Assembly: GCF_004011805.1 (NCBI RefSeq)
Contig: NZ_RCHJ01000004.1
Span: 186,001-250,000, forward strand
Source: Piscinibacter defluvii
GTDB lineage: Bacteria; Pseudomonadota; Gammaproteobacteria; Burkholderiales; Burkholderiaceae_C
Reading direction: 5' to 3'
DNA length: 64,000 nt
Positions 17,827 through 26,004 of this stretch are shown one piece after another (position 1 is the stretch's first letter; every line of letters starts with the position of its first letter). Below the pieces are notes generated by a model that worked only from the letters and a program-made list of their open reading frames with translations, was not told the origin of the DNA and ran no database searches. A program made the translations under genes and the position numbers.

Positions 17827-20057
17827 AGAACGACATCGAACACGCGCTCGACACCCGGCTGGCGCACCTGCGGGTCGAGGCGCTGAGCGCCGGCTACGGC
17901 CCCTTCCTCGTGCTGCGCGAGCTCACGCTCGAGGCCCGGCCGGGGCTCACCGTGATCCTCGGCCCCAACGGTGCCGGCAAGACCACGCTGCTGAAGGCGA
18001 TCAACGGCCTGATCCCGCGCGGCGGGCGGATGACGCTCGACGGCGAGCTGCTGCCGCGCGACACCAAGACCAGCGAGCTGGTGCGCCGCGGCATGGCGCT
18101 GGTGCCCGAGGGCCGTCAGCTGTTCCCGCAGATGACGGTGCGCGAGAACCTCGAGCTCGGCGGCTGGCTCGTGCCCCAGGCCGGGCGCGGGGCGCGGCTG
18201 CAGGCCGTGCTGCGCGACTTTCCCAAGCTGGCCGAGCGCATCGGCCAGCTGGCCGGCACGATGAGTGGCGGCGAACAGCAGATGGTGGCCGTGGCGCGCG
18301 CCATGATGAGCGCGCCGCGCCTGTTGATGCTCGACGAGCCTTCGCTCGGCCTGTCGCCGAAGATGGTCGACGAGCTGCTGGCCATCGTGCGCCGCATCGC
18401 CGACCAGGGCACCACGGTGCTGATGGTCGAGCAGAACGTGCGCAAGGCGCTCGCCGTGGCCGACCGCGGCATCGTGCTCGAGCGCGGCCGCATCGTCGCC
18501 AGCGGGCCGGCCGGCCTGCTGGCCCGCAGCACCGTGGTGCGCGAGGCCTACCTCGGCAGGAACACCCCCCGCACCGCTTCCACCCCCTCCCAGGAGAACA
18601 CCATGTCCGACCTGTCCATGCTCATCAACGGCCTGGCCGTGGGCGCCGAGAAGGGCGCCACCTTCGAGCGCCGCAACCCGCTGGACGGCAGCGTGGCCAC
18701 GCGCGCGCCGGCGGCCAGCGCGGCCGACGCCGTGGCCGCGGTGGAGGCCGCCGCCGAGGCCTTCAAGACCTGGCGCGAGACCGGCCCCGGCACGCGCCGT
18801 GCGCTGCTGCTGAAGGCGGCCGACGCGCTGGAGGCCAAGACGCCGAAGTTCGTCGAGGCCGTGCCGGCCGAGACCGGCGCCACCGGCATGTGGGCCGGCT
18901 TCAACGTGATGCTGGCCGCCGGCATGATCCGCGAGGCCGCGTCGCTGACCACGCAGATCGGCGGCGAGGTGATTCCCTCCGACGTGCCCGGCTCGCTGGC
19001 GATGGGCGTGCGCCAGCCGGCCGGCGTGGTGCTCGGCATCGCGCCCTGGAACGCCCCGGTCATCCTCGGCGTGCGTGCCATCGCCACGCCGCTGGCCTGC
19101 GGCAACACGGTGATCCTCAAGGGCAGCGAGAACTGCCCGCGCACGCACCAGCTGATCGTCGAGGCGTTCCAGGACGCGGGCTTCCCGCCCGGCGTCGTCA
19201 ACTACATCACCAACGCCCCGGCCGATGCGGCCACGGTGGTGGAGGCGATGGTGGCGCACCCGGCGGTGCGGCGCGTCAACTTCACCGGCAGCACGCGGGT
19301 GGGCCGGCTGATCGCGATGACCTGCGCCAAGTACCTCAAGCCGGTGGTGCTGGAGCTCGGCGGCAAGGCGCCGATGGTGGTGCTCGACGACGCCGACCTC
19401 GACGCCGCCGTCAACGGCGCGGCCTTCGGCGCCTTCGCCAACAGCGGCCAGATCTGCATGAGCACCGAGCGCATCGTCGTCGACCGCAAGATCGCCGACG
19501 ACTTCGTCTCGATGTTCGCGAAGAAGGCCCGCGGGCTGCCGCTGGGCGACCCGCGCAAGCCCGAGCCGGTGGTGCTGGGCTCGGTGATCGGCATGGGCAC
19601 GGTCGAGCACTGCAACGCGCTGATCGACGACGCGCTGGCCAAGGGCGCCAAGCTGGTGTGCGGCGGCAAGGCCGAGAACACGCTGATGCCCGCGACCATC
19701 CTCGACCACGTGACGCCGAATATGCGCATCTACCACGAGGAGACCTTCGGCCCGGTGAAGTGCGTGGTGCGCGTGAGCGGCGTCGACGAGGCCATCGCCT
19801 GCGCGAACGACAACGAGTACGGCCTGTCGGCCGCGGTGTTCGGCCGCGACACGGCGCGGGCGATCACCGTGGCGCAGCGCATCGACAGCGGCATCTGCCA
19901 CGTCAACGGCCCGACCGTGCACGACGAGGCACAGATGCCCTTCGGCGGCGTCAAGGGCAGCGGCATGGGCCGCTTCGGCGGCAAGGCCGGCATCGCCGAG
20001 TTCACCGAGCTGCGCTGGATCACGGTGCAGACGGGCGAGCGCCACTACCCGTTCTGA
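17823..20057 (+). CDS. livF: LivF ATPase, open in frame into an aldehyde dehydrogenase (744-residue fusion frame)
   Basis: Residues 1-245 are a standard LivF ATPase: Walker A GPNGAGKTT at 47-55, signature MSGGEQQM at 147-154, Walker B LLMLDEPS near 167-174, and the LivF end EAYLG. No stop codon follows. A 15-residue Pro/Thr/Ser-rich linker (RNTPRTASTPSQENT, residues 246-260) leads directly into a complete aldehyde dehydrogenase ending at 20057. The linker looks like translated leader sequence and contains a strong ribosome site, AGGAGA, for the dehydrogenase ATG at 18603. I checked all three frames across the C6 run at 18564-18569 and saw no nearby stop, so one miscounted C would not restore separate genes. 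Either the livF stop was lost, giving two products, or this is a real fusion. Confidence 0.88.
18592..18597 (+). promoter_or_regulatory. internal ribosome binding site for the aldehyde dehydrogenase
   Basis: AGGAGA lies six bases before the ATG at 18603, inside the open frame that continues from livF. It is as strong as any ribosome site in the window, so independent translation of the dehydrogenase is expected even if ribosomes also read through from livF. Confidence 0.75.
18603..20057 (+). CDS. aldehyde dehydrogenase (salicylaldehyde/vanillin dehydrogenase-like)
   Basis: A 484-residue NAD(P)-dependent aldehyde dehydrogenase when started at its own ATG. The oxyanion Asn is in APWNAP (150), the general base is Glu251 in LELGGKAP and the nucleophile is Cys285 in GQICMSTER. 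The end GPTVHDEAQMPFGGVKGSG is characteristic of salicylaldehyde, vanillin or benzaldehyde dehydrogenases. It is in frame with livF and also has its own ribosome site. Together with the importer and the FeaR-like regulator, it suggests oxidation of an imported aromatic aldehyde, or of an aldehyde derived from an imported compound, to the acid. The precise substrate is not determinable from sequence. Confidence 0.92.
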   Translation: MSDLSMLINGLAVGAEKGATFERRNPLDGSVATRAPAASAADAVAAVEAAAEAFKTWRETGPGTRRALLLKAADALEAKTPKFVEAVPAETGATGMWAGFNVMLAAGMIREAASLTTQIGGEVIPSDVPGSLAMGVRQPAGVVLGIAPWNAPVILGVRAIATPLACGNTVILKGSENCPRTHQLIVEAFQDAGFPPGVVNYITNAPADAATVVEAMVAHPAVRRVNFTGSTRVGRLIAMTCAKYLKPVVLELGGKAPMVVLDDADLDAAVNGAAFGAFANSGQICMSTERIVVDRKIADDFVSMFAKKARGLPLGDPRKPEPVVLGSVIGMGTVEHCNALIDDALAKGAKLVCGGKAENTLMPATILDHVTPNMRIYHEETFGPVKCVVRVSGVDEAIACANDNEYGLSAAVFGRDTARAITVAQRIDSGICHVNGPTVHDEAQMPFGGVKGSGMGRFGGKAGIAEFTELRWITVQTGERHYPF

Positions 20058-20109
20058 GTGCTCCCAGGGCCGGGGCCGGCGCGGCGGCTTGCGCTACAGT
20101 GCCCCGGCC

Positions 20110-21504
20110 ATGACCCGCGTGCATGACCTGAGCGCCCTGGAGCTCGCCGACGGCTACCGCCGCGACACGCTCGGCCCGGTGGAGGTGCTGCGCGAGCTGC
20201 TGCGCCACATCGGCCGCTGGGAGCCGCACCTGCAGGCGCTCTACGCCTACGACCCGGAGGCCGCGCTGGCGCAGGCCGAGGCCGCGCAGGGTCGCTGGCG
20301 GCGCGGTGCGCCGCTCTCGCCGCTGGACGGCGTGCCGGTCACGATCAAGGAGAACATCGCCACGCGCGGCGTGCCGGTGCCGCTGGGCACCGCGGCCACC
20401 GAGCTGGTGCCCGCCGCGGCCGACGCACCGCCGGCCGCGCGGCTGCGCGAGGCCGGTGCGGTGATCGTCGCCAAGACCACCATGCCGGACTACGGCATGC
20501 TGTCCTCCGGCCTGTCGAGCTTCCACCCGTTGACGCGCAACCCCTGGAACCTGGCCAAGAACCCGGGCGGCAGCAGCGCCGGCGCCGGCGCCGCCGCCGC
20601 GGCGGGCTACGCGCCGCTGCACGTCGGCACCGACATCGGCGGCTCGGTGCGCCTGCCGGGGGCCTGGTGCGGCATTGCTGCGCTCAAGCCGAGTGCCGGC
20701 CGCGTGCCGATCCACCCGCCCTATGCCGGCCGCGTGGCCGGGCCGATGACGCGCAGCGTCGCCGACGCGGCGCTGATGATGACCGTGCTGAGCCGGCCCG
20801 ACGACCGCGACACCACCCGCCTGCCGTTCCAGGCGATCGACTGGCTCGCGCTCGAGCGCGACGTGAAGGGCCTGCGCCTGGGCCTGCAGCTCGACGCTGG
20901 CTGGGGCCTGCCGGTGGCGCCGCCGGTGCGCGCGGCCATCGAGGCCGCGGCGCGTGTCTTCGAGGTGGCCGGCGCCCTCGTCGAGCCGGTGGCGCCGTTC
21001 ATGACCCGCGCGATGATCGACGGCATGGACGCCTTCTGGCGCTGCCGTTCCTGGCTCGACATCCAGGCCCTGCCCGAGGCGCGCCGCGCGCGGGTGCTGC
21101 CCTACATCCTCGAATGGGCGCGCGGCGGCGCGGCGCTCAGCGGCGAGCAGGTGTTCCGCGGCTTCAGCCAGATGGCGGCGATGCGCGAGGCCGCCTGCGC
21201 GGCCTGCGCGCCGTTCGACTTCGTGCTCACGCCCACCGCGCCGGTGGTCGCCTTCGCGGCCGAGCTGCCCGGCCCGACCGGCGACCCGGCGCAGCCCTTC
21301 GAGCACATCGCCTTCACGCTGCCGTTCAACATGAGCGAGCAGCCGGCGCTCTCGGTCAATGCCGGCTTCACCGACGACGGCCTGCCGATCGGCCTGCAGA
21401 TCGTCGGCCATCGGCACGACGACCTCGGCGTGCTGCAGCTCGGCCGCGCCTGGGAGCGCCTGCGGCCGGCGCCGCGGCCCTGGCCGGAGCCGCCAGGAAC
21501 CTGA
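20110..21504 (+). CDS. amidase (amidase-signature family)
   Basis: A 464-residue amidase-signature enzyme. The catalytic triad is visible: Lys in VTIKENIA (about 80), cis-Ser in NPGGSSAGAG (about 155) and the nucleophile Ser in GTDIGGSVRLPG (about 180). The family includes GatA-like, aryl-amide, urethane and 6-aminohexanoate hydrolases. The ATG at 20110 is preferred over an upstream TTG. A -10-like TACAGT lies at 20095-20100, so the transcript may have almost no leader. It follows the aldehyde dehydrogenase by 52 bases and may belong to the same catabolic unit, hydrolysing an amide taken up by the importer. The substrate is inferred only loosely. Confidence 0.9.
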   Translation: MTRVHDLSALELADGYRRDTLGPVEVLRELLRHIGRWEPHLQALYAYDPEAALAQAEAAQGRWRRGAPLSPLDGVPVTIKENIATRGVPVPLGTAATELVPAAADAPPAARLREAGAVIVAKTTMPDYGMLSSGLSSFHPLTRNPWNLAKNPGGSSAGAGAAAAAGYAPLHVGTDIGGSVRLPGAWCGIAALKPSAGRVPIHPPYAGRVAGPMTRSVADAALMMTVLSRPDDRDTTRLPFQAIDWLALERDVKGLRLGLQLDAGWGLPVAPPVRAAIEAAARVFEVAGALVEPVAPFMTRAMIDGMDAFWRCRSWLDIQALPEARRARVLPYILEWARGGAALSGEQVFRGFSQMAAMREAACAACAPFDFVLTPTAPVVAFAAELPGPTGDPAQPFEHIAFTLPFNMSEQPALSVNAGFTDDGLPIGLQIVGHRHDDLGVLQLGRAWERLRPAPRPWPEPPGT

Positions 21505-21507
21505 GGC

Positions 21508-22830
21508 ATGAACGACACGCGCGGCAATCCTGTCGGGACCACATCGCCAACCGCGCTGTCGCACGCCGAGATCGCGCTGTGGCGCCTGGTGTCGTTCTAC
21601 GACGTGCCGCTGGCCGACCTCGACGCCGCCGCCGCCGAAGACCCGGCCTGGTGCTGGCCGCACCTGATGCGCGCCGGCTTCCTGCTCTCGCTGACCGAGC
21701 CCGCGCTGCTGCCCGACGCCCGCGCCGCGCTCGAGCAGGCCGAGCTGCGCGCGGCCGGCGGCGCGCCGCGCGAACGGGCCCACCATGCCGCGCTGAGCCG
21801 CTGCGCGGCGGGCGACTGGCTCGGCGCCTGCGCGGCCTGGGAGCAGGTGCTGCTGGACCACCCGCGTGACCTGGCCGCGCTGCAATGGGCGCATTTCTTC
21901 GACCTGCACCGCGGCGACGCGCGCAACCTGCGCGGCCGCGTCGCGCGCGTGCTGCCCGAGTGGCCGCACGACGACGCGCTGCGGCCCTACGTGCTGGGCC
22001 TGCTCGCCTTCGGCCTGGAGGAATGCGGGCACTACGCGCAGGCCGAGGCGGTGGGACGCGAGGTCTGCGCCGGCACGGCCAAGGTGCCGGCCGCCACGCA
22101 TGCGGTGGCGCATGTGCTCGAGATGCAGGGCCGGCATGAGGAGGGCCGGCAGTGGCTGGCGCAGATGCGCCCGGTCTGGGCCGAGGGCAACGGCTTCGCG
22201 GTGCACCACGCCTGGCACCTGGCGCTGTTCCACCTCGAGGCGATGGACCTGCCCGGCGCGCTGGCGCTCTACGACGCCGAGGTCGGCGGCGCCAACCCGG
22301 TGCTGACGCTGCAGCGCCTGGACGGGGCCTCCCTGCTGTGGCGCCTGCAGCTGGTCGGCGCGGAGGTCGGTGCGCGCTGGTCCGACATCGCGCTGGGCTG
22401 GGACCTGGGCGTGCGCGACGTCGGCCACAGCGCCTTCAACGACCTGCACGCCTTCGTCGTGCTGCTGGGCCTGCGCGACCGGGTGCGCGCCCAGGCACTG
22501 CTGGCGGCGGCGCAGCGCCGCGCCGAGCGCGGCCCGGAGGCGCCGCTGCAGGCCGCGCGCGAGGTCGGCGTGCCGCTGATGCGCGGCCTGCTGGCCTTCC
22601 ACGAGGGCGAGCTGGCCGAGGCGATTCGCCTGCTGCTGCCGCTGCGCGAGCGCGCGGCGCCGCTGGGGGGCAGCCACGCGCAGCGCGAGCTGATCGACTG
22701 GACGCTGCTGGCCGCGTGCACCGCCCCGGGCGGCGAACGCCGGCTCGGCCGCGCGCTGCTCAACGAGCGCCGCGTGGCCCGCGGCAACACGCCGCTGGCG
22801 GCGCACTGGCGCGCCCGGCTGACGCGCTGA
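21508..22830 (+). CDS. TTC38-family tetratricopeptide protein
   Basis: A 440-residue, Ala/Leu-rich helical protein made of degenerate TPR-like helix pairs, without signal peptide or membrane spans. Segments such as HAVAHVLEMQGRHEEGRQWLAQM, trimmed here to family evidence, with HHAWHLALFHLE and GHSAFNDLHAFVVLLG match the TTC38 family, found in bacteria and animals and still uncharacterised. The conserved His-rich positions (HAVAHVLE, HHAWHLAL) may be functional. It begins three bases after the amidase stop, so it is probably translated with it and may support the same pathway. Confidence 0.82.
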   Translation: MNDTRGNPVGTTSPTALSHAEIALWRLVSFYDVPLADLDAAAAEDPAWCWPHLMRAGFLLSLTEPALLPDARAALEQAELRAAGGAPRERAHHAALSRCAAGDWLGACAAWEQVLLDHPRDLAALQWAHFFDLHRGDARNLRGRVARVLPEWPHDDALRPYVLGLLAFGLEECGHYAQAEAVGREVCAGTAKVPAATHAVAHVLEMQGRHEEGRQWLAQMRPVWAEGNGFAVHHAWHLALFHLEAMDLPGALALYDAEVGGANPVLTLQRLDGASLLWRLQLVGAEVGARWSDIALGWDLGVRDVGHSAFNDLHAFVVLLGLRDRVRAQALLAAAQRRAERGPEAPLQAAREVGVPLMRGLLAFHEGELAEAIRLLLPLRERAAPLGGSHAQRELIDWTLLAACTAPGGERRLGRALLNERRVARGNTPLAAHWRARLTR

Positions 22831-22862
22831 AGCCGAGAGAAGCCGTGAGACGGGAGGCTGCG

Positions 22863-24251
22863 ATGGCGATCCACTTCATCCCCAACGACCCGCGCGCCGG
22901 CCGCGCCGCACCGCCGCTGCGCCGCCAGGCGAAGCGGCCCGAGCCGGCCGAGGGCCACGCCGGCTTCAGCTACCAGCGGCCGCCGCCCGAGGGCGTGGCC
23001 GCGCCCGGCACGCCGCAGTTCCTGTTCTGGCAGGTGCGCGACGCCGCGCTGGCCGCGCTGCGCGCCTGGGAGGCCTGCGCCGGGCCGCACACCCGCTGGC
23101 AGGGCCGCCGCACGCGGCTGCCGCTGCGGCCCGACGAGGGCGAGGACCTGAACGCGTTCTACGATCGCGCGACGGTCTCGTTCTTCCACCAGGAGGTGGC
23201 GCCGGGCCGGGTGGTCTACGCCGGCGCCAGCACCGACGTGGTGGCGCACGAAGTCGGCCACGGGCTGCTCGATTCCGTGCGCGCCGACCTGTGGGACATC
23301 ACCTTCCTCGAGGTCGGCGCCTTCCACGAGGCCTTCGGCGACTGCCTGGGCATCCTCACCGCGCTGGAGGACCGCGCCACGCGCGTAGCGCTGCTGGCCC
23401 AGGCACCGACGCTGCGCAAGCGCAACTTCGTCGAGAGCTTCGCCGAGGAGCTGGCCTGGGGCATCGGCCGCGCGATCCCGGGCCACAACGCGGCCGAGCC
23501 GCGCCATGCGCACAACCGCTTCCGCTTCCAGATCCCCAGCAGCCTGCCGGCCGACGGCCCGCCGGGCGCGCTGATCAACGAGGTGCACAGCTTCGCGATG
23601 CTGTTCACCGGCTGCTTCTGGGACCTGATCGCCGGGCTGTACGCCCGCGCCGCCACGCCCGGCCCGGCCGCGTTGCGCACGGCGGCGCGGCGCGCCGGCA
23701 AGCTGCTGATCGCCGGGGCGCGCGCGGCGGTCGTCACCCCGCGCTTCTTCCTCTCGGTCGGCCGCGCGATGGCGCAGGCCGACCTGGCGCTGCACCGCGG
23801 CCGCCACCTCGAGACCCTCGCCGCCGCGTTCGCCGGCCACGGGCTGGTGCTCGGCCCGGTGGCCGCGGGCGGCGGCCGGGCGCGCGGCGCCGCCCTGCCC
23901 GCGGCCGCGCCGGGCCCGCTGCAGCCGGTGCCGCTCAGCGGGCTGCACCCGCAGCTCGAGGGTGTGGTGGTCCTCGCACCGACCGTGCGCGCGGCCGGCC
24001 CGGCCGGGGCGCGCGGCGCGCCGCCGGGGTCGGACGAGGACACCGCGGCCGAGGTGCAGGCCTTCGTCGCCGGGCTGCTGGCGCGCCGGCGCATCGCGCT
24101 CGCCCCGCCCGGCGCGCGTGGCGCGGCCCTCGCCCCGCGCCACGACCACACCACCCACGAGGTGCGCGAGCTGCGCGGCCAGCGGCGCCTGGTGCGCAAG
24201 CGCTTCCTGTGCGCCTGCCACGCCGGGCCCGGGCTGTTCAGCGCGCGTTGA
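22863..24251 (+). CDS. M4-like zinc metallopeptidase
   Basis: A 462-residue protein without an obvious signal peptide. The zinc motif HEVGH is at residues 129-133 in VVAHEVGHGLLD, and the third ligand is probably Glu156 in GAFHEAFGD, the glu-zincin arrangement of thermolysin. The propeptide seen in exported M4 enzymes is absent and the first 50 residues are Pro/Arg-rich, so action inside the cell or non-classical export is possible. After about residue 310 there is an Ala/Pro-rich extension ending in THEVRELRGQRRLVRKRF. That tail resembles the end of the convergent small protein. The start at 22863 gives the shortest frame with a complete N-terminus. Confidence 0.8.
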   Translation: MAIHFIPNDPRAGRAAPPLRRQAKRPEPAEGHAGFSYQRPPPEGVAAPGTPQFLFWQVRDAALAALRAWEACAGPHTRWQGRRTRLPLRPDEGEDLNAFYDRATVSFFHQEVAPGRVVYAGASTDVVAHEVGHGLLDSVRADLWDITFLEVGAFHEAFGDCLGILTALEDRATRVALLAQAPTLRKRNFVESFAEELAWGIGRAIPGHNAAEPRHAHNRFRFQIPSSLPADGPPGALINEVHSFAMLFTGCFWDLIAGLYARAATPGPAALRTAARRAGKLLIAGARAAVVTPRFFLSVGRAMAQADLALHRGRHLETLAAAFAGHGLVLGPVAAGGGRARGAALPAAAPGPLQPVPLSGLHPQLEGVVVLAPTVRAAGPAGARGAPPGSDEDTAAEVQAFVAGLLARRRIALAPPGARGAALAPRHDHTTHEVRELRGQRRLVRKRFLCACHAGPGLFSAR

Positions 24252-24627
24252 AGCCGCGCCGCATCAGCTTCTCGCGGCCCTGCGCGTCGACCACGATCTC
24301 GTGGCTGGCCGTACCGCGTGCGCCCGGCGCGGCGATCTGGCCATGCGCCGCCAGGCTGGCGGCGAAGGCACGCGCCTCGTCGATCTCCTCGGCCGTGGGC
24401 GCCGGCAGCGCGGCCTCGTAGCGGCCGTGCGCACCGCGCCGCACCTCGCCGGCCACCGGCAGCGCCACGTGCAGCGGTGCGGCCCGGCCGCCCAGCGTGA
24501 CGGCGACCCAGCGCCGCCCGCGCACCTGCCAGCAACCCGCGGCCGGGGCCGGCTCGGCGCTCAGCAGCTCGACCTGCTCGCGCGCCAGCAGCGCACGCAG
24601 CGCGGCGGGAATGCGGCCGGGGCCCAT
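24238..24627 (-). CDS. hypothetical protein, convergent with the metallopeptidase
   Basis: A 129-residue protein of unknown function with no signal or membrane segment. Residues 25-75 look beta-rich (CWQVRGRRWVAVTLGG, LHVALPVAGEV) and residues 85-105 form a helix (TAEEIDEARAFAASLAAHG). The C-terminal tail, SHEIVVDAQGREKLMRRGF, resembles the tail of the metallopeptidase read from the other strand. The last 14 bases of the two genes overlap. It starts 17 bases after the glutathione transferase stop and is probably in its operon. Adjacency suggests an inhibitor or partner, as with emfourin next to protealysin, but I do not see emfourin similarity. Confidence 0.65.
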   Translation of the reverse strand: MGPGRIPAALRALLAREQVELLSAEPAPAAGCWQVRGRRWVAVTLGGRAAPLHVALPVAGEVRRGAHGRYEAALPAPTAEEIDEARAFAASLAAHGQIAAPGARGTASHEIVVDAQGREKLMRRGFNAR

Positions 24628-24643
24628 CGCGGCCGGGCAGCCG

Positions 24644-25282
24644 TCAGAACGGCTGCTCCATGCCCTCGCGTGCATAGACACGCTGCACCGCCGGGCGCGC
24701 ATGCACACGCTGCAGGTAGGGCAGCAGGCCGGGCAGGCTGCGCGCGGGGCGCGCCATGCCGCGCGTCCAGCGGCACAGCATCAGCACGTAGGGGTCGAGC
24801 ACGGTGTAGCGCGCGCCGAGGAACCAGGGCCCGCCGGAGCGCGCCAGCTGCGCCTCGAGCTGGTCGACCATGCCGGCCACCCGCGCCTCGGCGCAGCCCT
24901 TCAGCTCGGCGGCGGCGGACGGCGTGCGGGTCCAGCGCTCGGGATAGAAGTACAGCATCAGCTCGGCCTGCAGCGTGTTGGTGAGCCAGCACAGCCACTT
25001 GTAGAACTCGCCGCGCTCGGGCGTGCCCAGCGGCGGGGCCAGGCCGGCCGCGGGGTGGGTGTCGGCCAGGTGCAGCGCGACGGCAGCGGTTTCGTACAGC
25101 ACCAGGTCGCCGTCCACCAGCACCGGGATGCGGCCGTTCGGGTTGAGCTTCAGGTAGGCCGGCGAATGCTGCGCGTCGCGCGAGCGGTCGACCAGCGCCA
25201 GTTCGAAGGGCACGCCGAGTTCCTCCAGCACCATGTGCGGGGTCATGCTGGCGTCGGTGGGGGAATAGTGCAGGGTGAGCAT
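24644..25282 (-). CDS. glutathione S-transferase
   Basis: A 212-residue cytosolic protein with an N-terminal thioredoxin-like domain (MLTLHYSPTDASMTPHMVLEE, family start) and the cis-Pro/glutathione-binding segment LNPNGRIPVLVDGD near residues 46-59, followed by LYETAAV. The all-helical C-terminal domain contains FLGARYTVLDPYVLMLCRW, the usual N-capping region. Bacterial transferases of this type act in detoxification or in aromatic degradation. The start is the first ATG before the opening strand. The upstream 133 bases separate it from the divergent DUF4148 gene. Confidence 0.92.
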   Translation of the reverse strand: MLTLHYSPTDASMTPHMVLEELGVPFELALVDRSRDAQHSPAYLKLNPNGRIPVLVDGDLVLYETAAVALHLADTHPAAGLAPPLGTPERGEFYKWLCWLTNTLQAELMLYFYPERWTRTPSAAAELKGCAEARVAGMVDQLEAQLARSGGPWFLGARYTVLDPYVLMLCRWTRGMARPARSLPGLLPYLQRVHARPAVQRVYAREGMEQPF

Positions 25283-25371
25283 GCGCGCATCGTAGTGCCC
25301 GCGCGTGCCCGGCGTGACCGAAATGTCATCGGCGCGTGCGGGGGGCGTGAGGCCCGGTTCCTAGAGTGAAC

Positions 25372-25391
25372 GCATGTCGATCCCGACATGC
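25372..25391 (+). promoter_or_regulatory. palindrome at the predicted 5' end of the DUF4148 transcript
   Basis: GCATGTCG (25372-25379) and CGACATGC (25384-25391) are perfect reverse complements around ATCC. A weak -10 candidate, TAGAGT, lies at 25362-25367, so the hairpin would form at or near the 5' end of the message. It could protect the transcript or be an operator; I cannot tell which. Confidence 0.4.
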
Positions 25392-25415
25392 CCTCCACCC
25401 CAGCAGGACACGACC

Positions 25416-25805
25416 ATGACCGCACGCTCTCTTCTCGCCCTCACCGTCGCCATCGCGCTGTCCGGCGCCGCCGCCGCGACCTTCGCGATGGAAGGCACGC
25501 AGGACTTCCCGAACGCCGACCAGCTCTCCTCGCGCAGCCGCGCCGAGGTGATCGCCGAACTCGAGGCCGCGCGCCGCGACGGCACGCTGGAGGCCCTGCG
25601 CTGGGGCGAGGCCTCGCCGGCGCCGCAGCCCGTGTCGATGCTGTCGCGCGCCCAGGTGGTCGCCGAGGCCCGCGAGGCGCTGCGCCTGGGCCTGATCGGC
25701 GCCGACGAGGAAGGACTGCGCGTGCCGACGCCGGCGCAGGCCGAGCTGATCCGCGCCGCCGGCCTGCGCGCGCTCGAGCGGCAGATGGCGCAGGCGGCGA
25801 ACTGA
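25416..25805 (+). CDS. DUF4148 domain exported protein
   Basis: A 129-residue protein with a signal peptide (MTARSLLALTVAIALSGAAAATFA) and two copies of the DUF4148 motif: LSSRSRAEVIAELEAARRDG and LSRAQVVAEAREALRLGL. Each has the shape S-R-x-[EQ]-V-x-A-E-x-x-x-A. DUF4148 proteins are small periplasmic proteins abundant in Burkholderiales with no assigned function. An upstream in-frame ATG at 25374 lies inside the palindrome, and the chosen ATG directly precedes the signal peptide. Confidence 0.85.
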   Translation: MTARSLLALTVAIALSGAAAATFAMEGTQDFPNADQLSSRSRAEVIAELEAARRDGTLEALRWGEASPAPQPVSMLSRAQVVAEAREALRLGLIGADEEGLRVPTPAQAELIRAAGLRALERQMAQAAN

Positions 25806-26004
25806 CAGCCCCTCGGGTCGGCCCGCGCGGGTGCAGCCCTCGACCGGGCGGCCCTCGCAGGGCGCGCGCCGGCCGGTGTGCTGGGCCCGGTGTCGGGTTC
25901 GCCGCCGCCGCACGGCCCGTGCGAAAAGCGCCGTGGCGATCCGGACGCCCCGCTCGAGGAACTCGCATGGCACCATCGCCGCATCGGGAGCGCTCCATGC
26001 CGCC

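Noticed and set aside
18564-18569. C6 run as a homopolymer error that would separate livF from the aldehyde dehydrogenase
   Set aside because: Removing or adding one C exposes no nearby stop in either alternative frame before the dehydrogenase start, so a simple miscount does not restore two normal genes.
20095-20110. Leaderless transcript for the amidase gene
   Set aside because: TACAGT is well placed, but there is no convincing -35 and the gene may simply be read from the upstream operon, so I did not raise it to a finding.
24238-24627. Emfourin-like inhibitor of the adjacent M4-like peptidase
   Set aside because: The gene is convergent rather than downstream in the same operon, and I see none of the emfourin glycine motifs. 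Only the positional analogy remains.
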